A stretch of DNA of 24,415 bases from CAYJUM01 sp964478915 (GCA_964478915.1 CAYZKG010000026.1:1-24415), one strand, 5' to 3'; positions 14,823-22,477 are shown, counted from the stretch's first letter. A program made the numbers and translations. The notes: a model not told the origin generated them from the sequence alone.

Positions 14823-16583
14823 ATGCCGAACACCACGCGCAGAGCGGCTGATCGGACGGCCCATCTCTCGGAAAACGCCCTGACCGTGCTACGCCGTCGG
14901 TACCTCGAAAAGGATGCGACCGGCAAGCCGATTGAGACGCCGGCGCAGCTCTTCCGGCGGGTCGCCGACAACATCGCCGAAGCGGAACGCCTCTATGCGG
15001 GAAACGGCTCTCGCCGGCAGGCGACGGCTGATGCGTTCTACCGCTTGATGAGCCGGCTCGACTTCCTGCCCAACTCGCCTACTCTGATGAATGCGGGCCG
15101 AGACCTCCAGCAACTGTCCGCTTGTTTCGTGCTGCCGGTGGAAGACTCGCTGGAATCGATCTTCGAAGCGGTCAAGCATCAGGCCTTGATTCATCAGTCC
15201 GGCGGAGGAACCGGCTTTTCGTTCAGTCACCTGCGTCCCAAGAACGACCCTGTCCTTTCGACGAGCGGAATCGCCTCGGGACCCATCTCCTTCATCCGTG
15301 TGTTCAACATGGCCACCGAGGTGATCAAGCAAGGCGGCGCGCGGCGGGGCGCGAACATGGGGATTCTCCGAGTGGACCATCCGGACATCCTGGAATTCAT
15401 CGCGGTCAAGCAGAATCCGGCCGAGCTGACGAATTTCAATCTGTCGGTCGGAATCACCGACGCGTTCATGCGCGCGGTCGAGCACGGGCAGGACTATGCG
15501 ATCATCAACCCGCGTACCGGCCGGCGCGTCGCGCGGCTCAACGCCGGAAAGGTGTTCGACAAGATCGCGGAGGCGGCCTGGCGGTCCGGTGAGCCCGGGG
15601 TGGTCTTCCTCGACATCATCAACACCCACAATCCCACGCCGCACGTCGGCCGCATCGAGGCGACCAATCCGTGCGGTGAGCAACCCCTGCTTTCATACGA
15701 GTCCTGCAATCTCGGCTCTATCAACCTCACGCGGTTCGTGGCCGGCACCGCGAAGAAGCCGCGCATCGACTTCGAGCGGATGCGTCCGGTCATCCACACG
15801 GCCGTGCGGTTCCTGGACAACGTCATTGACATGAACCGGTACCCGCTGCCGGAGATCGAGACCATCACGAAAGGCAATCGCAAGATCGGCCTCGGGGTGA
15901 TGGGGTTCGCGGATCTCCTCATTCACTTGCACATCCCGTACGACAGTGACGAGGCGCTGCGGGTAGGCGAACAGGTCATGCGATTCGTCTGGAAAGAGGC
16001 GCGCGCCGCTTCGGCGGAGTTGGCCCGGGAGCGCAGCGTGTTCCCGAACTACAAGGGAAGCCGTCTCGAGGAGCAGGGCGTCCGCCTCCGGAACGCCACG
16101 GTCACCACGGTGGCGCCGACCGGCACCCTCAGCATCATCGCCGACTGCTCTCCCGGCATCGAGCCGCTCTATGGCATCAGCTATATCCGCAACGTGATGG
16201 AAGACGTCCGGCTCGTCACGCTCCACCCGCTGTTCGTCGAACGGGCCCGCGCAGCCGGGATTTACTCGAAGAAATTGATTGAGCAGGTCGCCGCGCAGGA
16301 GTCCATCCAGCACCTCACCCAGATCCCCGCCGAGCTGCGCCGGTTGTTCGTAACAGCCCACGACGTGTCTCCAGCACATCACGTCCGCGTGCAGGCGATC
16401 TTCCAAAAGTACAGCGACAGCGGGATCTCCAAGACCATCAACCTGCCTTCCTCGGCGACCAAGGCGGATGTGGCCTCCGCTTTCCTCCTCGCCTATCGGC
16501 TGGGATGCAAGGGCGTCACGGTGTTTCGAGCGGGAAGCCGCGAGAAGCAGGTGATGGCGTGCTCGAACATTCTCCCCTGCTGA
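14823..16583 (+). CDS. nrdJ: Adenosylcobalamin-dependent (class II) ribonucleotide reductase NrdJ
   Basis: Reduces ribonucleotides to deoxyribonucleotides using a thiyl radical generated from adenosylcobalamin, with no oxygen requirement. Catalytic residues in the 586-residue protein: first redox cysteine C101 (LSACFVLP), the N272-P-C274-G-E276 triad (NPCGEQ) bearing the radical cysteine, the substrate-loop motif HQSGGGTGFSFSHLRP, and APTGTLSIIADCSPGIEP. The C-terminus ends VMACSNILPC, where the two cysteines five residues apart could be the swinging disulfide pair; many homologues have a longer zinc-ribbon tail, absent here. No ATP-cone is visible at the N-terminus. The start follows a -10 box by six bases. 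No cobalamin riboswitch lies upstream. Confidence 0.94.
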   Translation: MPNTTRRAADRTAHLSENALTVLRRRYLEKDATGKPIETPAQLFRRVADNIAEAERLYAGNGSRRQATADAFYRLMSRLDFLPNSPTLMNAGRDLQQLSACFVLPVEDSLESIFEAVKHQALIHQSGGGTGFSFSHLRPKNDPVLSTSGIASGPISFIRVFNMATEVIKQGGARRGANMGILRVDHPDILEFIAVKQNPAELTNFNLSVGITDAFMRAVEHGQDYAIINPRTGRRVARLNAGKVFDKIAEAAWRSGEPGVVFLDIINTHNPTPHVGRIEATNPCGEQPLLSYESCNLGSINLTRFVAGTAKKPRIDFERMRPVIHTAVRFLDNVIDMNRYPLPEIETITKGNRKIGLGVMGFADLLIHLHIPYDSDEALRVGEQVMRFVWKEARAASAELARERSVFPNYKGSRLEEQGVRLRNATVTTVAPTGTLSIIADCSPGIEPLYGISYIRNVMEDVRLVTLHPLFVERARAAGIYSKKLIEQVAAQESIQHLTQIPAELRRLFVTAHDVSPAHHVRVQAIFQKYSDSGISKTINLPSSATKADVASAFLLAYRLGCKGVTVFRAGSREKQVMACSNILPC

Positions 16584-16763
16584 CCGGTGGATAGAAAATA
16601 ACGGGCTTCGACATTCGTGCGGGACGGAACGATACAGGCACGTGAGAAGGGTTAGCGAGTACGCCCGGCTTGATTGCCGCGCCCTATTGACGAGCTAAGA
16701 GCGAGAATGGTATGTCTGCGCGGCTTTAGAAAGCCGGAACGCCAACCCCACGAGGAGGACACA

Positions 16764-17471
16764 ATGTTCGGACAGTCCGGGTACGCGGCAACGATGCAAC
16801 CACTTCCAGGCTGGACCCTCCTGTTTGCCCGCGAACCTGAACCCGACCTCGATATCGACGACCTCCCGCAGGGATTGGACGAGGATCCTGGGCAGCGACT
16901 CATGGACAAGAAGCCGCCGAATCGACGCCCGCTGATGTGGGTCTTGGTGCTCGTGCTCGTCGGCGTGGCCGTTTACGCGTTGATGCAGCCGGACATGCTG
17001 CAGATGTTCGGGCTCGGAGCACCCGAACCGCCCAAGCCGGCGATCGCGAGACCGGCCAAGCCGGCTGCACCTGCGGCCCCGCTGTCTCCCGCCGCTCCTG
17101 CTGCCACTGCTCCCGCTCCTCCTGTTTCTGCTCCTCCGGCTGCGGCCCCGCCGGCACCTGTCGCTTCCGCTCCTGCCACGCCGTCCCCCTCTGCCCAAGC
17201 CGCCCGACCTTCCGCGCCAGGTCCCGTTCCGATCCCCATGTTCAAGGAAGGCCAGCGTGTCGTGGTCCAGTCGGACCCCAAGCAATTGACCAGCACGGTC
17301 TTCCTCAGCGCCGATTCAGCCGGCGTCGTACCGGGCCCGCTCGTGAAGCCGGGCTCCACGCTCACCGTCGTGGACGGAGAGCTTCGGAACAACGCCTGGG
17401 TCTACTCCGTCCGAACCGAGGACGGCGCGGTCGGCTGGATCGCGGAATCCCGCCTGAAGATAAAATCATAG
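16764..17471 (+). CDS. Membrane protein with Pro/Ala linker and SH3-like domain
   Basis: 235 residues from ATG 16764, chosen for the GAGGAGG at 5-6 bases; the frame is open 30 codons upstream without a better site. There is a cytoplasmic acidic segment (about 1-45), one membrane helix (about 57-74, MWVLVLVLVGVAVYALM), a long low-complexity Pro/Ala stretch (about 85-155), then an SH3-like domain (GQRVVVQSD... NNAWVYSVRTEDGAVGWIAESRLKI) typical of periplasmic SH3_3 modules. The order resembles the 10511-11014 product. The 180-base gap before it contains a CGGCTT/AAGCCG mini-hairpin at 16721-16736 but no clear promoter. Probably an envelope-anchored binding protein. Confidence 0.78.
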   Translation: MFGQSGYAATMQPLPGWTLLFAREPEPDLDIDDLPQGLDEDPGQRLMDKKPPNRRPLMWVLVLVLVGVAVYALMQPDMLQMFGLGAPEPPKPAIARPAKPAAPAAPLSPAAPAATAPAPPVSAPPAAAPPAPVASAPATPSPSAQAARPSAPGPVPIPMFKEGQRVVVQSDPKQLTSTVFLSADSAGVVPGPLVKPGSTLTVVDGELRNNAWVYSVRTEDGAVGWIAESRLKIKS

Positions 17472-17510
17472 CCGCGCCGTGGGTTGAGGCCTGCCTCCAG
17501 TGGGCCGCTA

Positions 17511-17519
17511 TGCTATAAT
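17511..17519 (+). promoter_or_regulatory. Extended -10 promoter upstream of the HAD-hpnE gene cluster
   Basis: TGC directly precedes TATAAT (17514-17519), giving an extended -10 element. No good -35 is seen at 17 bases. The box sits between GGCCGC (17503-17508) and GCGGCC (17520-17525), an inverted repeat that might be an operator. The leader to ATG 17636 would be about 110 bases and includes the inverted heptamer arrays. Confidence 0.55.
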
Positions 17520-17546
17520 GCGGCCTTCTCTGGCCTGAGTCTTAAC

Positions 17547-17622
17547 GTCTTCAAGTCCAAAGTCGAAAGTCTTATCTGCGCTGGCCGACGTTCGGCTTGA
17601 AGACTTTCAGACTTTCGACTTT
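17547..17622 (+). repeat. Facing heptamer arrays with two mutually exclusive stems in the HAD leader
   Basis: The left array repeats AAGTC every 7 bases (17553, 17560, 17567). The right array has GACTTT units at 7-8 base spacing. Two exact pairings exist: GTCTTCAAG (17547-17555) with CTTGAAGAC (17596-17604), and AAAGTCGAAAGTCT (17559-17572) with AGACTTTCGACTTT (17609-17622). Because the arms interleave, the stems cross: they form a pseudoknot or exclude each other. The second ends 13 bases before the ATG. Confidence 0.7.
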
Positions 17623-17635
17623 ACGACGTGACGTT

Positions 17636-18355
17636 ATGTTACGCGCTCTCATTTTCGATTTTGATGGTGTCGTAGCAGACAACGAGCCGATCCACCTATC
17701 CGCCTTCCAGGACGTGCTGCGCGAACAGGACATCGTTCTCCCGGCTGAGGAATATTACAATCGCTACGTCGGGTATGATGACAAGGGCTGCTTTGAGGCG
17801 GTCCTGGAGGCCCACGGACGACCGCGTTCGAAAGCCATCATCAACGATTTGGTGGGCAAGAAGGCCCGCATCTTCATGGTCCGTCTCAAGGAGCGGCTGT
17901 TTATTTTCCCCGGCGTGCAACAGCTGGTTCGGGAAGCGGCGACCCGCTATCATCTGGCAATCGCGTCAGGGGCATTGCGCCCCGAGATCGAATTTGTCCT
18001 GGAGCAGGCCGGCCTTCCGAAAGCGTTCGAGCACATCACGAGCGCCGAGGATGTCGTCCGCGGCAAGCCGGACCCCGAGGCGTACCTGCATGCGCTCGGC
18101 GCCTTGAACCGTATACGCCAGCGGAACGGACTGCCGGAGCCGACGCTCAAGGCCGAGCAATGCCTGGTGATCGAGGACACGCTTGCGGGCATCCAGGCTG
18201 CTCGTGCCGCCGGCATGAAGACCTTGGCAGTTGCAAACACCCATACCCTCCAGGATCTGCATGAGGCCGACGCGGTGGTGAAGTCCCTCGAAGAAGTCAA
18301 TATCGAGGAACTCGCCAGCCGCCTCTGGGGAGGCGAGGCGGGAGAGTGGGATTAG
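17636..18355 (+). CDS. HAD-superfamily phosphatase (beta-phosphoglucomutase-like)
   Basis: 239 residues from ATG 17636. A longer frame from TTG 17597 lies inside the repeat array and would add residues before the first beta-strand, so it is rejected. HAD motifs: I DFDGVVAD near residues 8-15 (nucleophile D8, acid D10), cap domain to about residue 80, II IASGA, III GKPDPEAY, IV VIEDTLAG. The family removes phosphate from sugar phosphates or similar small metabolites; the substrate is not determined by sequence. It is followed by the cobalamin-binding-like gene after a 53-base gap with another heptamer array. Confidence 0.88.
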   Translation: MLRALIFDFDGVVADNEPIHLSAFQDVLREQDIVLPAEEYYNRYVGYDDKGCFEAVLEAHGRPRSKAIINDLVGKKARIFMVRLKERLFIFPGVQQLVREAATRYHLAIASGALRPEIEFVLEQAGLPKAFEHITSAEDVVRGKPDPEAYLHALGALNRIRQRNGLPEPTLKAEQCLVIEDTLAGIQAARAAGMKTLAVANTHTLQDLHEADAVVKSLEEVNIEELASRLWGGEAGEWD

Positions 18356-18368
18356 AGCGAGCCGAGAA

Positions 18369-18396
18369 CCATTGACCAATGACTATTGACCATTGA
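18369..18396 (+). repeat. Heptamer array between HAD and cobalamin-binding-like genes
   Basis: Four tandem 7-base units with consensus CCATTGA; units two and three each differ by one base (CCAATGA, CTATTGA). The phase is perfect over 28 bases. Confidence 0.75.
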
Positions 18397-18408
18397 CGAG
18401 GGTTAAGA

Positions 18409-19329
18409 ATGAGAATCTGTTCCCTACTGCCGGGGGCGACGGAGGTGGTCGCAGCATTGGGCGCGGCCGGAGACCTGGTCGGCATCAGCCATGAGTGCGA
18501 CTATCCGCCGGAAGTCCGGAACACACCGGTCATGGTCCGGCCGGTCATTGATTCCGACCGGTCGTCGAGCCCCGACATCGACCGCCAGGTGAAAGCAGCG
18601 GTGGAGAGCGGCAAGGACCTCTACACGCTCGACGAGGCCCTGTTCGCGCAGTCGGAACCCGACCTCGTCATTACCCAGGACCTCTGCCACGTGTGCGCGA
18701 TCACGCCGAGCCAGCTTCAGCGGGCGATCAGGGCGCTTTCCCGCCCGCCGCAGCTCCTGGCGCTGAACCCCACGACGCTCGAGCAGATCATTGACGATGT
18801 GGAGCGCATCGGCGGCGCGATCGCCCGGACGGCACAAGCACGAGCGCTGGCGGAGCAGCTCCGCGCCCGCCTCGACGCGATCCGCGACAGGACGGCCCGG
18901 GTGCAACGCAAGCCCAAGGTGGTGTGCCTGGAATGGCTTGAGCCGCTCTATGTCGGTGGCCACTGGGTCCCCGACATGGTGGCGCGCGCCGGCGGCGTCG
19001 ATGCCCTGGGAACAGCCGGTGCGCCATCAAAGAAAGTCACCTGGGATCAAGTGCTGAACGCCCGTCTCGACGTCCTGGTGCTCATGCCGTGCAGCTTCTC
19101 GGCCGAGCGCACGCTACGGGAAGTGGACCGGGTCACCGGCCGGCCCGGCTGGGAGACCCTGCCAGCCGCGCAGAACGGTCAGGTATTTGCGGTGGACTCG
19201 TCATCGTACTTCAGCCGGCCGAGCCCCCGCTTGGTGGACGGGGTCGAGATTCTTGCCGCCCTGATTCATCCCTCGCTCTTCCAGGAAACTCCGGCAGGCG
19301 TTCGGCGCATCCAGTCAGCCGGGCGGTAA
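18409..19329 (+). CDS. BtuF-like cobalamin-binding protein without a signal peptide
   Basis: 306 residues of the class III periplasmic-binding fold (BtuF/FepB type). It begins directly at the first strand, MRICSLLPGATEVVAALGAAGDLVGISHECDYP, the conserved start of BtuF domains, with no export signal before it. Later landmarks are PDLVITQDLC, VVCLEWLEPLYVGGHWVPDMVARAGG and DVLVLMPCSF. Homologues without signals are often annotated as cobalamin-binding protein. GAGGG at 6-7 bases precedes the ATG. No ABC permease or ATPase gene is in the window. It sits between a HAD phosphatase and hpnD; the link to B12 is supported only by the nearby B12-dependent nrdJ. Confidence 0.82.
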   Translation: MRICSLLPGATEVVAALGAAGDLVGISHECDYPPEVRNTPVMVRPVIDSDRSSSPDIDRQVKAAVESGKDLYTLDEALFAQSEPDLVITQDLCHVCAITPSQLQRAIRALSRPPQLLALNPTTLEQIIDDVERIGGAIARTAQARALAEQLRARLDAIRDRTARVQRKPKVVCLEWLEPLYVGGHWVPDMVARAGGVDALGTAGAPSKKVTWDQVLNARLDVLVLMPCSFSAERTLREVDRVTGRPGWETLPAAQNGQVFAVDSSSYFSRPSPRLVDGVEILAALIHPSLFQETPAGVRRIQSAGR

Positions 19330-19337
19330 CCACCGCG

Positions 19338-20204
19338 ATGACCTCGACCGAAGCTCAGGCGTACTGCACTGCCCTGACGAAGCAAAGCGGCAGTAATTTC
19401 TATTACTCTCTCCTCTTTCTTCCCCGCGCCCGCCGCGAAGCCATGTACACGGTCTATGCGTTCTGCCGGGAAGTGGATAGCGCGGTGGACGACCCGCCTC
19501 CCGGCAGCGATCCGCGCCAGGAGCTCCAGCGGTGGCGCGCCGAGCTTGCCGCCGCCTATCATGGCACCCCGAGCCTGCCGGTGACGATCAGCCTGGCGGA
19601 GCATGCCCGGCTGCTGGAGATTCCCGAAAAATTGTTCGAAGAGCTGATCGCCGGCGTAGAGATGGATCTCACCACGACCCGGTATCAGACCTTCAACGAC
19701 CTTTATCCGTACTGCTACCGCGTGGCCTCGGTGGTCGGCTTGATCTGCTTGAAGGTGTTCGGGACGCGCTCCTCTCAGGCCACGGAGTACGCCGTCAATT
19801 TAGGGCTGGCCTTCCAGCTCACCAATATCCTGAGGGACCTCGGCCCGGACGCCGATCGCGGCCGGATCTATCTCCCGCAGGAAGACCTCCGGCGGTTCGG
19901 CTATACGGAGGAGCACCTCGCCGGTCGCGTCTATTCGCCGAGCTTCGTCGAACTCATGCGATTCGAGTGCAATCGCGCCCGGAGTTTCTATGACCGCGCA
20001 CGCGAAGCGGCTGATTCGCTCCCCGCTGCCGATCGCCAAGCCTTGATCGTCGCCGAAATCATGCGTGCGGTGTACCAGCGCATTCTCGGGCGGATCGAGG
20101 CTTCACGCTTCCGCGTCTTCGGCCCTCGCGTGGGTCTGGCGCCTTCCTACCGGCTGGCTTTGGCCACGGCGATCTGGCTCAAGTCGCACCTGGCGTTCTC
20201 CTGA
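19338..20204 (+). CDS. hpnD: Presqualene diphosphate synthase HpnD (squalene/phytoene synthase family)
   Basis: Condenses two farnesyl diphosphates head-to-head to presqualene diphosphate. The 288-residue protein from ATG 19338 carries FYYSLLFLPRARREA, first aspartate motif D47xxxD51 (REVDSAVDD), the GVEMDL segment, YCYRVASVVG, and second motif NILRDLGPDAD (N163, D167, D171) followed by RGRIYLP. Sequence style fits HpnD better than HpnC or CrtB. The frame is open well upstream into the previous gene, but those codons overlap it and precede no family sequence. hpnE follows after 7 bases. Confidence 0.88.
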   Translation: MTSTEAQAYCTALTKQSGSNFYYSLLFLPRARREAMYTVYAFCREVDSAVDDPPPGSDPRQELQRWRAELAAAYHGTPSLPVTISLAEHARLLEIPEKLFEELIAGVEMDLTTTRYQTFNDLYPYCYRVASVVGLICLKVFGTRSSQATEYAVNLGLAFQLTNILRDLGPDADRGRIYLPQEDLRRFGYTEEHLAGRVYSPSFVELMRFECNRARSFYDRAREAADSLPAADRQALIVAEIMRAVYQRILGRIEASRFRVFGPRVGLAPSYRLALATAIWLKSHLAFS

Positions 20205-20211
20205 TCACTCC

Positions 20212-21588
20212 ATGACACGCAGCGTGTTGATTATCGGCGGGGGACCGGCGGGACTGACCGGCGGGCTCCGCCTGTCGCTGCGCGGCTTCGCGGTGACGCT
20301 CTTGGAGCAAGGGGCCGACTTGGGAGGCAGGCTGATCCGAGCCGGTCCGGCGCCATCCACCGGCACCCCTGAACCGGACGTCCCCCTGGAGGCCATTCCC
20401 CTGGCGCTCCTCGGCTGCCACAGCGCCACAATCGCGCTTCTGAGAACCTTGGGCACGCTCCGCTACGCGCCGTTCCGGCGTGGCCCTCGGGTCGAATTCG
20501 TCCGTCCGGGGACGCGGCCGGTTCGTCTCCGGCGGCCGTGGGCTCCGGCTCCCCTGCACGCCATTGTGGCACTGGCCACGTTCAACGGTCTTCTTGCCCG
20601 TGATCGCTGGCAGTTCCTGATGCTGCTCGAACGAGCTTGGGAGGGTGAATCCCTGCCGGCCGATCTGGAATTGCGGACAGCCGAAGATTGGCTCGCGGCC
20701 AGCGGCCAGTCCCCGATGGCCCGCGCGCAGTTCTGGAACCCCCTAACGCATTTTCTGCTCGGCGAGGATCTTGCCGTCGTCTCGGCCGGCGCGCTGATCG
20801 CCGCCTTGAGCCGCATGTTCCTATCAGACCGCTCCGCATCACGAATCGCGCTCCCGGAGGTCGCAGCCCGTCGGCTGCTGATCCAGCCGGTTGAGGACCA
20901 ACTCCGTCGTACCGGCGGAACGATCCGGCTCGGGACAGCCGCAGCCCAGTTCCGGTTCGATCAGAAACAGGTCAGCGGCGTGGAACTCAAGACCGGAGAA
21001 GTGATGACGGCGGACTGGTACATCGCAGCCTTGCCGCCGAGCGCGCTCACCCCGCTCCTGCCGGAACGGGTGCTGACTCATTTTTCGTACTTTCATCAGA
21101 TTCTGAAATTGGCGGAGTCGCCTGCGGTCACGGTTCACCTTCGCTTCGATCCCGGTTCTGCAGGCGTGTCACGAACGCTTCGCCGCCGTCTGTTCCTTCT
21201 CGCGGCGCGACCGTTTCACTGGATGGTTGTCAGACCCGGGGTCGAGGAGAAACGGCAGGCTCTGGTCTCGCTGGTCTCCACCGGGCGGTTCGATCTGCTG
21301 GACCTGACCGATCAGGCGCTTCAGGATTGCGCGCTGGCCGAGCTCACCTCGCTCGTGCCGGCTCTCACCGGCGTGAAGGTCCTCGGCGCCGAGATCGTTC
21401 GGGAGCCCAGGGCCTTTCTCTCGATTCGCCCGGGCACTGCCGCGCTCCGCCCGCTTCAGCAAAGCCCGTTCCCCAATTTGCTGCTGGCAGGCGACTGGAC
21501 CGACACCGGCTGGCCCGCCACGCTGGAGAGCGCCATCCTCAGCGGCGACCGCTGCGCCGACGCGATCGCAGCACAGAGCCGGTCGTGA
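20212..21588 (+). CDS. hpnE: Hydroxysqualene dehydroxylase HpnE (FAD amine-oxidase family)
   Basis: FAD-dependent enzyme reducing hydroxysqualene to squalene for hopanoids. The 458-residue protein from ATG 20212 starts with the dinucleotide-binding motif IIGGGPAGLTGG (G9, G11, G14) and the acidic end of strand 2 (LLEQG), and closes with LLLAGDWTDTGWPATLESAILSGDRCADAI, the FAD-contacting C-terminus. An open frame extends into hpnD and is not used. Pairing with hpnD supports HpnE over a carotenoid desaturase. The third enzyme, HpnC, is not in the window. Confidence 0.88.
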   Translation: MTRSVLIIGGGPAGLTGGLRLSLRGFAVTLLEQGADLGGRLIRAGPAPSTGTPEPDVPLEAIPLALLGCHSATIALLRTLGTLRYAPFRRGPRVEFVRPGTRPVRLRRPWAPAPLHAIVALATFNGLLARDRWQFLMLLERAWEGESLPADLELRTAEDWLAASGQSPMARAQFWNPLTHFLLGEDLAVVSAGALIAALSRMFLSDRSASRIALPEVAARRLLIQPVEDQLRRTGGTIRLGTAAAQFRFDQKQVSGVELKTGEVMTADWYIAALPPSALTPLLPERVLTHFSYFHQILKLAESPAVTVHLRFDPGSAGVSRTLRRRLFLLAARPFHWMVVRPGVEEKRQALVSLVSTGRFDLLDLTDQALQDCALAELTSLVPALTGVKVLGAEIVREPRAFLSIRPGTAALRPLQQSPFPNLLLAGDWTDTGWPATLESAILSGDRCADAIAAQSRS

Positions 21589-21631
21589 TCAGTGATCGGG
21601 GGAATCTCGATGCGATTCGCGATCCCGCGTC

Positions 21632-21660
21632 TTGACAGCTCAACGCGTCAAGTCTAGACT
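21632..21660 (+). promoter_or_regulatory. Sigma70-type promoter of the small coiled-coil gene
   Basis: -35 TTGACA (21632-21637), 17-base spacer, -10 TAGACT (21655-21660). CTTGAC (21631-21636) and GTCAAG (21647-21652) form an inverted repeat across the -35 and spacer, a possible operator. Confidence 0.55.
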
Positions 21661-21714
21661 GCTCGCGCCTCCTGCTCTGCGGCGGATGGAGCCAATTCCT
21701 GCAACTGGTGCATT

Positions 21715-21984
21715 GTGGAACGCGAGCAGCTTGAAGAGATCAAGCGACACTTCAGCGTGGTTGCTGAGGCACTGAGGAGCGACCTGCGGCAAGTCGCAGA
21801 AGGGCATGCGGTCATCCGCCATGAAGTCCAGGAGCTGCGCCACGAAGTCCGGGATGAGTTCCGCGAAATGCGCGCCCTGCTCCGCCTCTCCTTTGCTCAA
21901 CTAGACCAGCGTATCACCACGCTGGAATCAGAGCTCACCACCCTCAAAGCCAGGATCGAACGGCTGGAATCCGGGCGCGCATAG
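21715..21984 (+). CDS. Small coiled-coil protein, hypothetical
   Basis: 89 residues from GTG 21715, almost entirely charged helix (EREQLEEIKRHFSVVAEALRS..., then TTLESELTTLKARIERLES) with heptad-spaced hydrophobics, predicted to form a coiled coil. No signal peptide. A promoter lies at 21632-21660. No Shine-Dalgarno is evident. Function unknown. It stands between intact hpnE and the hpnE 3' fragment, so it may have arrived in, or be bounded by, the duplication. Confidence 0.65.
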   Translation: MEREQLEEIKRHFSVVAEALRSDLRQVAEGHAVIRHEVQELRHEVRDEFREMRALLRLSFAQLDQRITTLESELTTLKARIERLESGRA

Positions 21985-22008
21985 GCACCCCGCACGCCTT
22001 TTGATTAG

Positions 22009-22200
22009 GTGCCCGTCCCTTATTTCCAGCTCGCAGTTCTCCAGAAAAGCGCCGCGCTCCGGCCACTCCAACAAAGCCCATTCGCCAATCTCTTGCTGGC
22101 TGGCGACAGGACCGACACCGGCTGGTCGTCCACCCTGGAGAGCGCCATCCTCAGCAGCACCCGCTGCGCCGAGATCATCGCTGCCGCCTCTAAAGGCTAA
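22009..22200 (+). pseudogene. Duplicated 3' fragment of hpnE
   Basis: Residues from AALRPLQQSPF onward (22049-22185 approximately) match the end of HpnE (21439-21573) at 37 of 45 positions, in the same order with no gaps. The FAD-binding N-terminus and the whole central domain are missing, and the conserved GDW is GDR. The first 13 codons do not match. It is therefore a remnant of a second hpnE copy or a diverged partial duplication. It ends tail-to-tail with the PIN pseudogene, overlapping it by 4 bases. Confidence 0.85.
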
Positions 22201-22477
22201 GAGAAATCTTCGGGGCTGCGATAGGGAATCACTCTCGCAATCGCTTTAAAATGCGTGTCATACGAGACGATCGCCTCGCACTCATAGCTGAGTGCAGCGA
22301 TCGCATGAGGAAGGTCGCTTGTGTCACGCAGAGCTTTCAACTTCCGAGCATGCAGAGCTCGCTCCAGCCGGGACACAAACGGAAAGAGAAGAAGGCCTCC
22401 GTGGCCGGGTATCTTTCGGATTCAATGTCTTGGGTCAATGTATAGACAAGAAGCACCGAGGTGTCGATATAGAGCAC
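22197..22477 (-). pseudogene. PIN-domain (VapC-like) toxin gene, frameshifted and shortened
   Basis: Read on the minus strand from GTG 22477: VLYIDTSVLLVYTLTQ is the classic PIN start with the first metal-binding aspartate (D5). This frame stops at a TGA near 22345 after about 44 codons. In another frame just before that stop, translation continues as RLERALHARKLKALRDTSDLPHAIAALSYECEAIVSYDTHFKAI and ends IPYRSPEDFS, the C-terminal half of a PIN domain with conserved DLPHA and SYD aspartates. The total of 281 bases equals about 93 residues, against roughly 130-140 for VapC, so a central piece is lost as well as the frame. GTG 22477 directly follows the stop of the small ORF upstream, as in toxin-antitoxin operons. 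Confidence 0.78.

Noticed and set aside
15693..16406. Long minus-strand open frame of 237 codons opposite nrdJ
   Set aside because: It is the shadow of a GC-rich conserved gene; its translation is low in recognisable structure and has no ribosome site.
17597..17635. Upstream TTG start for the HAD gene
   Set aside because: It lies in the heptamer array and adds residues before the conserved first strand; ATG 17636 fits the family start.
18369..18396. CRISPR-like or operator repeat
   Set aside because: Units are only 7 bases and contiguous with no spacers; it belongs with the other heptamer arrays.
21984..22013. GGCACC/GGTGCC inverted repeat as terminator of the coiled-coil gene
   Set aside because: Only 6 bp with an 18-base loop and no T-tract; too weak to call.
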